DNA of 64,000 nucleotides, taken from assembly GCA_017503735.1 (NCBI GenBank), contig JAFVSN010000006.1, positions 1 to 64,000 on the forward strand, read 5' to 3'. The position numbers and the translations under genes were made by a program. This document shows, in pieces, positions 38,150 through 46,059 of this stretch. The stretch's first letter is position 1. Each line of letters begins with the position of its first letter. This stretch comes from Lachnospiraceae bacterium (GTDB taxonomy: Bacteria > Bacillota > Clostridia > Lachnospirales > Lachnospiraceae). Under the pieces are notes generated by a model, which had not been told where the DNA came from, did not search any database, and worked only from the letters and a program-made list of their open reading frames with translations.

Positions 38150-39790
38150 TTACGGGAGCATATCACTGGTACCGAAAGTAGCTTCCCACTTTTCTTTACG
38201 CTCATCCATAATCTTCTGACCGCCGGACTTTAAGTAGTCCTTCATATTGTCATCCCAAACCTTGTCGAAATCAGACGGGGATGCAATTACAGACTTGTCA
38301 AATGCAATGTCTCTCTTATCGCCAAGGGAGGTACCCATACCTTCTTCAGCAGCGATTGCACCAACGTTTACGTTCTTAACGGTAATTGCATCATTAAGAG
38401 CAACTTCGATGGAAGTCTGTACATAAGACGGATCAACACCTGCATAGTTATATGCTGCAGACTTTGCAGTATCTTCTGCATTCATCAGGTTCAAGCCGTT
38501 ACAGGTAATGGTAAGGTCAATATTCTGACCGGAGTTCTGAATTGCATTGCCGGTAGCCGGAATGATGGAAACACCGCCACCCGGTAACTTCGTATGGGTA
38601 ACGCCTTCGTCACCGATCTGTAAGTACTGGATGTTCTCCGGAGTACTGATCCAATCAAGGTAAAGCAGGGATGCAAGCGGCTCGTCATTGGTTGCAGGGA
38701 AGAAAATCTTACGGTCTCCTGCGGAGCTGTAAGCACGCTTAGCATACTCGCCATCGCTGTTTTCAAAACAGTCAATTGCTACGAATGCTGCATCTTCGCC
38801 AACGATTCTCTTTAAGTTAGCCTGAATGCTGTCTTCACCGTTTCTGAACGGATAGTCCCAGTTGTGCATGAATGCACCTACATAACCGGCCTTAATCATA
38901 TCATCCTCGGTGCTGTCACCGCTTCCGTATAATGCGAAATCATCCCACATTAAACCGTCGTTATACCACTTATTTAAAAGACGAATTGCTTCCTTTGTAC
39001 CGTTCTGAGTGTACATTCTGTCGTCAAAGCCGTTTACATAGAATTCCTTATCAGTCATTGCAGGATCGATAAAGGATTCAATAATGTTTGCTGCTCTCCA
39101 ACCTACATCGTAGCTTACGGAGAACGGAATCATCTTGTCTGCATCATCACCAAGCAATAACTTTGCGTTATCCTTGAATGCAACAAGCATCTTTTCAAAC
39201 TCAGCCTTCGTGGTCGGAGCCTTCATGCCAAGCTTATCTAACCAGTCCTGACGAACAAAGGTATTGATTCTCTTGATATCAGCTCTCTTACCTTCGATAG
39301 CCCAAAGCTCGCCGGTGTTCGGATCCTGATCCCAGTAAATGTTGGTATCACCGAGCCAGTTGTAAAGATTCGGCAACTTATCCTTGTGCTGCTCTAAGTA
39401 CTGATTTAACTCGAGAACACCGTCCATACCTGCATAGGTCTGAATGGTCGGATAGTCATAAGTTAAACAAATGTCCGGTGCGGTACCGCCTGCAAGCAGG
39501 TTGTTAATCTGCTGAACTTCTTCCCAACGGGATACAGCAACAAACTCAACCTCTACATTGTACTTTTCCTTCATACCCTTCTTAATGAAGTCGGTATACA
39601 TGTTGTTGGTCGGATCGGAACCGCCATCGTTTCCACGGTCATATACTTCAACGGTAATCTTTACGGTATCTACAAACTTACCGTCCTTGAACTTAGTACC
39701 GCTGGAAACTTCCTCATCCTTCTTGCCACATGCAGCAACAGATAAGCACATGCAACAAGCGAGAAGAGCTGCTAAAATTTTCTTTTTCAT
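38150..39790 (-). CDS. Extracellular solute-binding lipoprotein, LplA type
   Basis: This family 1 substrate-binding protein belongs to a carbohydrate ABC importer. The 546-aa protein has a lipobox SVAAC (Cys about 22) with GKKDEEVSS after it. The body has the usual bilobal pattern, with GGTAPDICLTYDYPTIQTYAG and RRTSST-free segments; the large size fits the LplA/YtcQ group that pairs with LplB/LplC permeases. The substrate is unknown (complex or acidic oligosaccharides are typical). It is the last gene of the lplB-lplC-lplA order; the ATPase is not encoded here and is probably a shared MsmK-like subunit. Confidence 0.94.
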   Translation of the reverse strand: MKKKILAALLACCMCLSVAACGKKDEEVSSGTKFKDGKFVDTVKITVEVYDRGNDGGSDPTNNMYTDFIKKGMKEKYNVEVEFVAVSRWEEVQQINNLLAGGTAPDICLTYDYPTIQTYAGMDGVLELNQYLEQHKDKLPNLYNWLGDTNIYWDQDPNTGELWAIEGKRADIKRINTFVRQDWLDKLGMKAPTTKAEFEKMLVAFKDNAKLLLGDDADKMIPFSVSYDVGWRAANIIESFIDPAMTDKEFYVNGFDDRMYTQNGTKEAIRLLNKWYNDGLMWDDFALYGSGDSTEDDMIKAGYVGAFMHNWDYPFRNGEDSIQANLKRIVGEDAAFVAIDCFENSDGEYAKRAYSSAGDRKIFFPATNDEPLASLLYLDWISTPENIQYLQIGDEGVTHTKLPGGGVSIIPATGNAIQNSGQNIDLTITCNGLNLMNAEDTAKSAAYNYAGVDPSYVQTSIEVALNDAITVKNVNVGAIAAEEGMGTSLGDKRDIAFDKSVIASPSDFDKVWDDNMKDYLKSGGQKIMDERKEKWEATFGTSDMLP

Positions 39791-39850
39791 TACATTTCCT
39801 CCGTTATATAGTTTTTATTTGAATGAATGGATTGTCCTGCATCAACCCAA

Positions 39851-40729
39851 TTATTCCTTTACGCCGCCCAAAGTTACACCGTGAATAAAGTACTTCTGTA
39901 ACCAAGGGTAAATACATAAAATCGGAATGGTGGAAAACATTACAATAGCTGCCTTTAAGGACTCCGAAAGTCCCGGAGAGGAAAATCCCTCCTGCGCCGC
40001 AACGTCCACACTGTTTACGCTGTTCAAAATATTATATAAGAATAACTGCAGCGGATAGAATTCATCCTTCTTAACCGAAAGATACATCAAAGCGTCGGAA
40101 TAACCGTTCCAACGTCCTACCGCATAAAACAACGCCAAAGTCGCAAATACCGGCTTGGACAACGGAATATAAATTCTCCACAAAATCGAGAAATGACTTG
40201 CTCCGTCAATTTGTGCCGCCTCCCGGATACTGTCCGGTATTCCGTAGAAGAAACTTCTCATAATAATCATGTTGTACACACTTAAACAACTCGGAATAAT
40301 CAGAACCAACGGATTATCCAAAAGATGCAGCTTCTGTAACAACAGATAATTCGGAATTGCTCCCGCATTGAAAAACATGGTAATGGTAATCAGGACATTC
40401 ATTACCTTGCGTCCCTTCAAATTCTCAAAAATCATCGGGTACGCACATAAAGTGGTCATGGCAAGGGAAACAAAAGTACAAATCACAGTCAAAATCGTGG
40501 TCCAAATAAAAGACCATATGTATTTCATATCCGTTAGAACCATCTTGTAGGAATCCAGATTCCAACCCTTCGGCCACAGAGTAACTTCCCTCTTAATGAG
40601 TGCCTCTGTCGAACTCAACGATCGCGCCAGAAGATTTAACATAGGCAACAGGCAGATTGCACTGATTATTATGCAGACAAATACAAATACCCAATCCGCC
40701 ACTTTTAATTTTTTTAATCCGCTCTTCAT
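39851..40729 (-). CDS. Sugar ABC transporter permease, LplC type
   Basis: This 292-aa inner-membrane permease has about six hydrophobic helices. The EAA loop (about residues 190-215) reads EAAQIDGASHFSILWRIYIPLSKPV. The C-terminus ends in YPWLQKYFIHGVTLGGVKE, a hallmark of LplC/YtcP permeases. AGGAGG precedes the ATG. It is positioned between the LplB-type permease and the binding protein. Confidence 0.95.
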   Translation of the reverse strand: MKSGLKKLKVADWVFVFVCIIISAICLLPMLNLLARSLSSTEALIKREVTLWPKGWNLDSYKMVLTDMKYIWSFIWTTILTVICTFVSLAMTTLCAYPMIFENLKGRKVMNVLITITMFFNAGAIPNYLLLQKLHLLDNPLVLIIPSCLSVYNMIIMRSFFYGIPDSIREAAQIDGASHFSILWRIYIPLSKPVFATLALFYAVGRWNGYSDALMYLSVKKDEFYPLQLFLYNILNSVNSVDVAAQEGFSSPGLSESLKAAIVMFSTIPILCIYPWLQKYFIHGVTLGGVKE

Positions 40730-40747
40730 CTTTCTATCCTCCTACAC

Positions 40748-41701
40748 TTACCAAATGCCTCGTTCACCCATTTTGCGTGAAATCCAGTTTGCTGATAACA
40801 GGAAGAACACACAAACGATGGACTGGAAGAAGCCGATTGCCGTGGTCAGAGAGAACTTAAGACCCAAAATACCGTTTTTATATACAAAGGTAGATAATAC
40901 TTCCGCTACATCCATAACCAAATTATTCTGCAATGCAAACGGACGGTCAAATCCGCTACCCAAAATATTACCTAAATTCATAATCAACAGAATAATAATC
41001 GTAGATTTGATTCCCGGCAACGTAACATGCCAAATCTTACGCCATCTTCCGGCACCGTCCACTTCCGCAGCCTCGTACAATTCCGGATTAATTCCCGCAA
41101 TTGCCGCAAGATACACAATGGAGTTCCAACCGAAACTCTGCCAAATACCCAAAAATATGTAGGTGAAAATCCAAAGGATTGGGTCATCCAAAAAATGAAC
41201 GGTTTCCATTCCTATCTTATTCAGAAATAAATTCACAAGACCGTTACTCGGTGCAAACATCTGCAATGCCAATCCGTAAATAATAACCCAGGATAGGAAA
41301 TGCGGCATATAAGCGACGGTCTGAACCACACGCTTAAAACGTTTAAATACCAACTCATTTAAAATCAATGCAAAAATAATCGGAATCGAAAAACCGATTA
41401 CTAAATCCAAAAGATTCAGCAAAATGGTATTACGTAATGCTTCCAAAAAATCAGGATTTGAAAAAGCATCTATAAAATATTTAAAACCGTGGTTATCTGC
41501 CCAAGGCATCTCCCAAATGCTTCTGTTGATTTTAAACTTTTTAAATGCAATCTGAATATACGACATAGGCGCATACTTAAATATTGCAAGATATAACAGC
41601 GGAAAAAATAACATAACATAAAGCTGCCAATACTTCTTCATGTAGACTTTGAAGCTCATCTTCCTTTTAGGTACAACAGCTGTGCTTTTCTGCTTCTTCA
41701 T
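40748..41701 (-). CDS. Sugar ABC transporter permease, LplB type
   Basis: This 317-aa permease has a basic N-terminus and about six helices. The EAA loop reads ELYEAAEVDGAGRWRKIWHVTLPGI (about residues 205-230), and NWISRKMGERGIW is at the C-terminus, typical of LplB/YteP. The start is set at the ATG at 41701, 12 nt after GGAAGG; an ATG four codons upstream (41713) abuts the ribosome site and is less likely. It is the first gene of the transporter operon, divergent from an AraC regulator. Confidence 0.93.
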   Translation of the reverse strand: MKKQKSTAVVPKRKMSFKVYMKKYWQLYVMLFFPLLYLAIFKYAPMSYIQIAFKKFKINRSIWEMPWADNHGFKYFIDAFSNPDFLEALRNTILLNLLDLVIGFSIPIIFALILNELVFKRFKRVVQTVAYMPHFLSWVIIYGLALQMFAPSNGLVNLFLNKIGMETVHFLDDPILWIFTYIFLGIWQSFGWNSIVYLAAIAGINPELYEAAEVDGAGRWRKIWHVTLPGIKSTIIILLIMNLGNILGSGFDRPFALQNNLVMDVAEVLSTFVYKNGILGLKFSLTTAIGFFQSIVCVFFLLSANWISRKMGERGIW

Positions 41702-41743
41702 ACCGGATACCATCCTTCCATTTTCATCTGCTTTATTATATTA

Positions 41744-41757
41744 TGTAAGTGCTTACA
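41744..41757. promoter_or_regulatory. Palindrome near the transporter promoter
   Basis: TGTAAGTGCTTACA is a TGTAAG-N2-CTTACA inverted repeat. It lies immediately upstream of a minus-strand TATAAT (around 41735) in the gap between the transporter and its divergent AraC regulator. It is a candidate operator; the -35 box of this promoter is weak, as expected for an activated promoter. Confidence 0.55.
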
Positions 41758-41814
41758 TTTGCCTATCTCATATTGCTAAATAATCTGTCACATATTGCTC
41801 TTGTATAATACTTC

Positions 41815-41843
41815 TTGCAAGAAATGCGATAGTATGCTACAAT
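41815..41843 (+). promoter_or_regulatory. Promoter of the second araC-type gene
   Basis: TTGCAA (41815-41820), 17 nt, then TACAAT (41838-41843). Confidence 0.65.
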
Positions 41844-41949
41844 GAATCCGTGCATTTTGCCTAATTATCACTGCAAAAAGCGTACAAAAACGCCAAATAT
41901 GTACAAATGCACACCACAAGATTCGACATATGAGGAGGAGTTTGACCTG

Positions 41950-42870
41950 ATGCAATCAGAGATCCCATATTTTACACGAGATGTTATCAATCATTTTCGT
42001 ACCATGCAGGATAGAGAATATATCAGAAGAACCGTGACAGGCGAATATGAACCGGTTAATTTCCCACCCAATTCAAGTTTTCGGTTCTGGGTCAATAAAG
42101 AACTCAGAAATTACGAAAAGCACTGGCATGCTTCTACAGAAATTATTGTTCCGATTGAAAACCACATGACAGTACATGTTAAGCAACAAGAATATATTTT
42201 AAATCCCGGAGAAATCTTTATCATTCCCGATGGAGAACTCCATGATTTGATTTGTTCGGAGCCGGGCGTCCGGTTGGTATTTCTGTTCAATTTATCCGCA
42301 TTACAAACAATCAGCGGATTCCCATATTTAGCTTCGACTTTTTCACATCCGGTATTAATCCGGCCGACGGACGCCATTTATCACAAGGAAATGGAACTGT
42401 TGTACCGGATGCTCGAAGATTATTACCGGCAAAGCAGTCTGCGTGAATTGATGATTCTTTCCAAAATGATTACATTTCATGTGGAATATGAGGAGAATCA
42501 CCCATTTCTAAATTCAAGTATACCGAAACAGTATGAAAAAAGTGTCATAGACCGTTTAAATATGGTGTTTTTCTATATCAACCAACACTACACAGAGGAT
42601 ATTCCTTTGGAAAAAGCCGCAGAAATCGCAGGGTTTTCCAAATATCATTTTGCCAGGGTATTTAAAGAATTTTCAGGACAGACCTTTTTTGACTATTTAT
42701 GTCTTCAAAGAATAAAATCAGCCGAGCGGCTTTTGCTGGTTCCGGATAAAGCAATTACGGACATTGCCTATCAGGCCGGCTTCGGCAGCATCTGCGCCTT
42801 CAACCGGGCATTTAAAAAGAAAAATCATTGCACACCGTCGGAGTACCGGACAAAACGCACGGAGGATTAA
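41950..42870 (+). CDS. AraC family regulator divergent from LplABC transporter
   Basis: This 306-aa regulator has an N-terminal cupin domain: WHASTEIIVPIENHMTVHV, then LNPGEIFIIPDGELHDL, about residues 55-110. The C-terminal AraC domain (about 200-300) has IPLEKAAEIAGFSKYHFARVFKEF and ITDIAYQAGFGSICAFNRAFKKK. The start at 41950 (MQSEIPYF) is chosen for the GAGGAGGAG 9 nt upstream; the frame stays open for 36 more codons upstream with no ribosome site. It probably activates the transporter operon in response to a sugar. Confidence 0.93.
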   Translation: MQSEIPYFTRDVINHFRTMQDREYIRRTVTGEYEPVNFPPNSSFRFWVNKELRNYEKHWHASTEIIVPIENHMTVHVKQQEYILNPGEIFIIPDGELHDLICSEPGVRLVFLFNLSALQTISGFPYLASTFSHPVLIRPTDAIYHKEMELLYRMLEDYYRQSSLRELMILSKMITFHVEYEENHPFLNSSIPKQYEKSVIDRLNMVFFYINQHYTEDIPLEKAAEIAGFSKYHFARVFKEFSGQTFFDYLCLQRIKSAERLLLVPDKAITDIAYQAGFGSICAFNRAFKKKNHCTPSEYRTKRTED

Positions 42871-42907
42871 ATTAAAAGAAAGGCGCAGTTTTCTCGAAAG
42901 ACAAACG

Positions 42908-42953
42908 CAGCGTAGGCCACGACCAAACAAAGTCACAACCTACGCTGTTTTCA
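42908..42953 (+). terminator. Terminator after araC-type gene
   Basis: CAGCGTAGG (42908-42916) pairs with CCTACGCTG (42939-42947), followed by TTTTCATTT. Confidence 0.85.
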
Positions 42954-43089
42954 TTTCTATGATGACTCCTTTCTGCTTTTGATGAATTCAGTCTAACATT
43001 CCGTTCCTGGAATCAGAAGAGAACAAACGGATTGTGTTTTTCTCAACCGGAGGTTGTAACCGCTCCTTTTTCAGTCCTTCCGCGGCACT

Positions 43090-43686
43090 TTATTCTCCAA
43101 TAGATTTGACTCTTTCCAGTGCCATCTTCCATACCGGTTCAAAATAGGTCTGATAAAACACCGCTTCTTCACAGTCCGGCTGTTTGACGATACCGTTATT
43201 CAACAATTTCTGCGCCATGTACTCATACAAGTCCCGAATCCGTTCCGGCGCAACCATTTCATATGAAAGCACTTCCAGTTTTCCTTCCTTCTCGTACTTC
43301 ATAAGCTCTTCGTACACATCCGGGATATACCGTACTTCCGTAATCTCTGCATCCTTTTCGCTGTACCACATATCCTCCCAGCCCTCAACCTGACCGAAAT
43401 CCTCTGTATGCGGAATACAATATAAATAACCGGATACCCCTTTATAAAAAGTCTTTAACTGCTCCGGAAACTGCTCCTCATAGTATACCTTTCCGTTTTT
43501 TATAAAACAAGTAACATACTTTCCGGTTCTCTTATTGTGTGTCGCATCCCAAATATAAAAAAGGGCGTACACCGGATTTGCCGTCAAATACACTACCTTC
43601 GTATCTTCTGTTCCATGCAATTTGGATGTCGCATGTAATGTTCCGATTCCCGAAACATGAGAACCGTGAAATAAATAATTTGTCAT
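43090..43686 (-). CDS. Hypothetical protein, possibly ADP-ribosyltransferase-like fold
   Basis: This 198-aa cytoplasmic protein follows a good GGGAG site. It begins MTNYLFHGSHVSGIGTL and has VVYLTANPVYALFYIWD about 30 residues later. A [LY]-F/Y-HGS opening followed by a YLT strand resembles small ART-like domains such as DUF3990, but the catalytic Glu is not assignable with certainty. The rest is charged and without clear motifs. It lies next to a divergent hicAB module; a functional link is speculative. I do not assign a function. Confidence 0.7.
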   Translation of the reverse strand: MTNYLFHGSHVSGIGTLHATSKLHGTEDTKVVYLTANPVYALFYIWDATHNKRTGKYVTCFIKNGKVYYEEQFPEQLKTFYKGVSGYLYCIPHTEDFGQVEGWEDMWYSEKDAEITEVRYIPDVYEELMKYEKEGKLEVLSYEMVAPERIRDLYEYMAQKLLNNGIVKQPDCEEAVFYQTYFEPVWKMALERVKSIGE

Positions 43687-43726
43687 CTTATCTCTCCCAT
43701 CTAATCTCTATTCATCCCTTACTGCC

Positions 43727-43755
43727 TTGACATACGTATTGTTACGTACTATAAT
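43727..43755 (+). promoter_or_regulatory. Consensus promoter and operator of hicAB
   Basis: A perfect TTGACA (43727-43732), 17 nt, and a perfect TATAAT (43750-43755). The spacer holds TACGTA-TTGT-TACGTA (43733-43748), a dyad well placed for repression by the HicB antitoxin or HicAB complex. Confidence 0.85.
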
Positions 43756-43787
43756 GTAAATATAATATGAAAGGAGTTTTATTACAA

Positions 43788-43988
43788 TTGCCACTTACAC
43801 CAAAGAAAATGATATCTCTGCTACAGAAAAACCATTTTGTTATTATCAGCCAAAACGGTTCTCATGTAAAGCTAAACAACCCCGAAACAGGCGTTCAAGT
43901 CATTGTCCCGCTCCACTGCAAAGATTTAAAGAAGGGAATGGAACATGCCATTTTACGCCAAGCAGGAATAAAACCATCCACAAAATAA
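43788..43988 (+). CDS. hicA: HicA-type mRNA interferase toxin
   Basis: This 66-aa toxin is of the double-stranded-RNA-binding-fold HicA family. The chosen TTG start (43788) gives PLTPKKMISLLQKNHF, the standard HicA opening, with AAAGGAG 11 nt upstream; the ATG at 43767 lies within the first few nt of the transcript. The active-site region is NGSHVKLNNPETG, with the conserved His, and VPLHCKDLKKGMEHAILRQAG ends the domain. It is followed 10 nt later by the HicB antitoxin gene. Confidence 0.93.
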   Translation: MPLTPKKMISLLQKNHFVIISQNGSHVKLNNPETGVQVIVPLHCKDLKKGMEHAILRQAGIKPSTK

Positions 43989-43998
43989 GGAGGTACAC

Positions 43999-44394
43999 AT
44001 GAATACGCTATTTTACTTTGCATTATTTCACTCTGCCCCGGAAGGAGGCTTCTGGGTGTCTTTTCCGGATTTCCCTGAATGCTTTACCCAAGGAGAATCC
44101 TTAGAAGAGACCTACGCCATGGCAGTGGATGCCTTAGGCCTTTGTGTCTCGGATTATACATCCAAAGACTTACCGAAACCGTCCCGTCCCTCCGATATCA
44201 CCGTGCCGGAAGGAGCCACTCTTGCCCTTGTCTCCCTTGACTTAGCAGCTTACCGCCGCAAGCACAACACAAAAGCGGTAAAGAAAACCTTAAGCATTCC
44301 GGAATGGTTAAACGAGGAAGCATTATCTCTTGGGATTAACTTTTCTCAGGTATTGCAAGAAGCATTACTTCAAAAAATCGGACAAAAGCAATAA
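43999..44394 (+). CDS. hicB: HicB-type antitoxin
   Basis: This 131-aa antitoxin has an N-terminal HicB fold (about 1-75, with GGFWVSFPDFPECFTQGESLEE and AVDALGL). The C-terminal ribbon-helix-helix DNA-binding part (about 95-128) has LSIPEWLNEEALSLGINFSQVLQEAL. It would neutralise HicA and repress the common promoter. AAGGAGG precedes the ATG. The module is complete and looks intact, with a GC-rich terminator after it. Confidence 0.95.
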   Translation: MNTLFYFALFHSAPEGGFWVSFPDFPECFTQGESLEETYAMAVDALGLCVSDYTSKDLPKPSRPSDITVPEGATLALVSLDLAAYRRKHNTKAVKKTLSIPEWLNEEALSLGINFSQVLQEALLQKIGQKQ

Positions 44395-44410
44395 TATCCC
44401 TTACCGAAAC

Positions 44411-44440
44411 AACGGCGCGCAAAACTGCGCGCCGTTCTTC
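44411..44440 (+). terminator. Terminator after hicAB
   Basis: AACGGCGCGCA (44411-44421) pairs with TGCGCGCCGTT (44426-44436), then CTTC. The stem is very stable although the T run is short. Confidence 0.75.
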
Positions 44441-44486
44441 ATAAACATTCACCAATCAACCGTTCCATCGATTCTATGCTTGGATT

Positions 44487-45353
44487 TTACGGATTTAAAT
44501 CCAACCACAAAGCAGGACGAACACAAATCTTCTCCCACTCATCGCATTCAGTTCCGTACATTGAGAAATAACCTCCGCCGGTCACAACATTATACATAGC
44601 TCCCGGTGTACGAGTCCACCAACCGTTTCCCCCGGTAGCTCTTCCACTTGTATATTTTGTTTTTTCTGCAAGCAGACGGTCATCTTCTGACTTCCACCCC
44701 ATATCACTGGACGTATCCATCAAAAAATAGTCGCGACACTCATTCGTGGAAAGTACAAAAATGTTATCTTCCGTATCATTTCCGCCACCTACAGATTTAT
44801 AGAAATTATTACCGTTCGTTGTCAATTTTGAAAGCTTAATGAACGCTTTTTCATCATCGGTAAAGGCTGTATTGTAAAAATCATTATTTAACCATGTACG
44901 AAGCGTACACTCTTCCCAAGTGATATATTCTACATAATCGGAATGAAACGCTTTTACATCCAACAAATACTTACTGAACAGTAATACTTCATCTCCCTTA
45001 CGATCCAGCACATACCACTGAATTTTTTCTGCACCGTTTCCGGTCTTATTATCCTGCTCGTAGGAACCAAAAAGTACTGTTGCCCCGACCTTTGCATCAC
45101 TTAATTCCACTACTCCTTCGGGAAGTGGCGTTGCCGTCGGCACAGGCGTAGCTGTCGGCTCCGGTGTGGCAGTCGGTACAGGCGTAGCCGTCGGCTCCGG
45201 TGTCACGGTTGCTTCCGGTTCCTCTTCCGGTACCGCGGTAACCGTCGCTTCCGGCGTCTCGGTTACTCCCTGTTTCTCAACATCTTTACTTTCCTGACAC
45301 GCAGCCAGTCCCAGCATAGCAATCATAACAAACAAAAAAACTCTTCTTTTCAT
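44487..45353 (-). CDS. Lipoprotein with P-T-A-T repeats and DUF6273 domain
   Basis: This 288-aa secreted lipoprotein has a lipobox GLAAC (Cys about 19). A linker of PTATPEPTATPVP-type repeats runs from about residue 30 to 80. A C-terminal DUF6273 domain (about 85-288) follows, with VLFGSYEQDNKTGNG, IQWYVLDRKGDEVLLFS, WEECTLRTWLNNDFYNTAF, GGNGWWTRTPG and ICVRPALWL. The domain recurs in clostridial surface proteins and has no known activity. The linker resembles those of the xylanase and GH43 lipoproteins in this window. Confidence 0.9.
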   Translation of the reverse strand: MKRRVFLFVMIAMLGLAACQESKDVEKQGVTETPEATVTAVPEEEPEATVTPEPTATPVPTATPEPTATPVPTATPLPEGVVELSDAKVGATVLFGSYEQDNKTGNGAEKIQWYVLDRKGDEVLLFSKYLLDVKAFHSDYVEYITWEECTLRTWLNNDFYNTAFTDDEKAFIKLSKLTTNGNNFYKSVGGGNDTEDNIFVLSTNECRDYFLMDTSSDMGWKSEDDRLLAEKTKYTSGRATGGNGWWTRTPGAMYNVVTGGGYFSMYGTECDEWEKICVRPALWLDLNP

Positions 45354-45374
45354 GAAATAGGCACCTCCGAATAT

Positions 45375-46049
45375 TTATACATCTTCAATCTGCCAGTCAA
45401 TGGGCTCTATCCCGTTCGCCTGTAAAAAGGCATTCGTCTGGGAAAAGTGCTTACACCCAAAGAACCCTCTGTGAGCAGAAAGCGGACTCGGATGAGGTGC
45501 GGTGAACACCTTATGTTTCGGATTATCTAACATACTCATCTTGCTCTGAGCCGGACGCCCCCAAAGAAGGTATGCAATAGGCCGGTCCTCTGCATTCACT
45601 GCCCTAATAATGGCATCCGTAAACTGTTCCCAGCCTTTGCCCTGGTGGGAGTTGGCCTGATGGGCACGAACCGTCAGTACCGTATTCAATAACAGCACCC
45701 CCTGTTCAGCCCATTTTACCAGATAACCGTTGTTCGGAATCTTGCATCCCAAATCGCTCTGTAGTTCTTTGTAGATATTCACCAAAGATGGTGGAATCTC
45801 TACATCCGGGCGCACAGAAAAGCAAAGCCCGTGTGCTTGTCCTACGTTATGATACGGGTCTTGGCCGATAATTACCACCTTCACCTTAGAAAGAGGTGTT
45901 AAATGTAACGCCGAAAAGATCTCATCCGACGGTGGAAAAACCGCCACCTTGGAGTACTCTTCCTTAACAAACTTGTATAAATCCGCATAATACGGCTTCT
46001 TAAACTCGGCATTTACTGCCGGCAACCAATCGTTATCAATTGCAGCCAT
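45375..46049 (-). CDS. ung: Uracil-DNA glycosylase
   Basis: This family 1 enzyme removes uracil from DNA. The 224-aa protein has GQDPYHNVGQAHGLCFSV with the catalytic Asp (about 62), LLNTVLTVRAHQANSH, LLWGRPAQSK and the Leu-intercalation loop APHPSPLSAHRGF with the active-site His (about 186). AGGAGG precedes the ATG and overlaps the end of rho, suggesting co-transcription. Confidence 0.97.
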   Translation of the reverse strand: MAAIDNDWLPAVNAEFKKPYYADLYKFVKEEYSKVAVFPPSDEIFSALHLTPLSKVKVVIIGQDPYHNVGQAHGLCFSVRPDVEIPPSLVNIYKELQSDLGCKIPNNGYLVKWAEQGVLLLNTVLTVRAHQANSHQGKGWEQFTDAIIRAVNAEDRPIAYLLWGRPAQSKMSMLDNPKHKVFTAPHPSPLSAHRGFFGCKHFSQTNAFLQANGIEPIDWQIEDV

Positions 46050-46059
46050 AAAGCTCCTC

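Noticed and set aside
37876..38181. 101-codon frame through the direct repeat
   Set aside because: It is formed by the 73-bp repeat units and runs into the opposite gene; no ribosome site and no family resemblance.
41842..41949. N-terminal extension of the second AraC regulator
   Set aside because: The open frame upstream of 41950 has no ribosome site and begins at the expected transcript start, while GAGGAGGAG fits the ATG at 41950.
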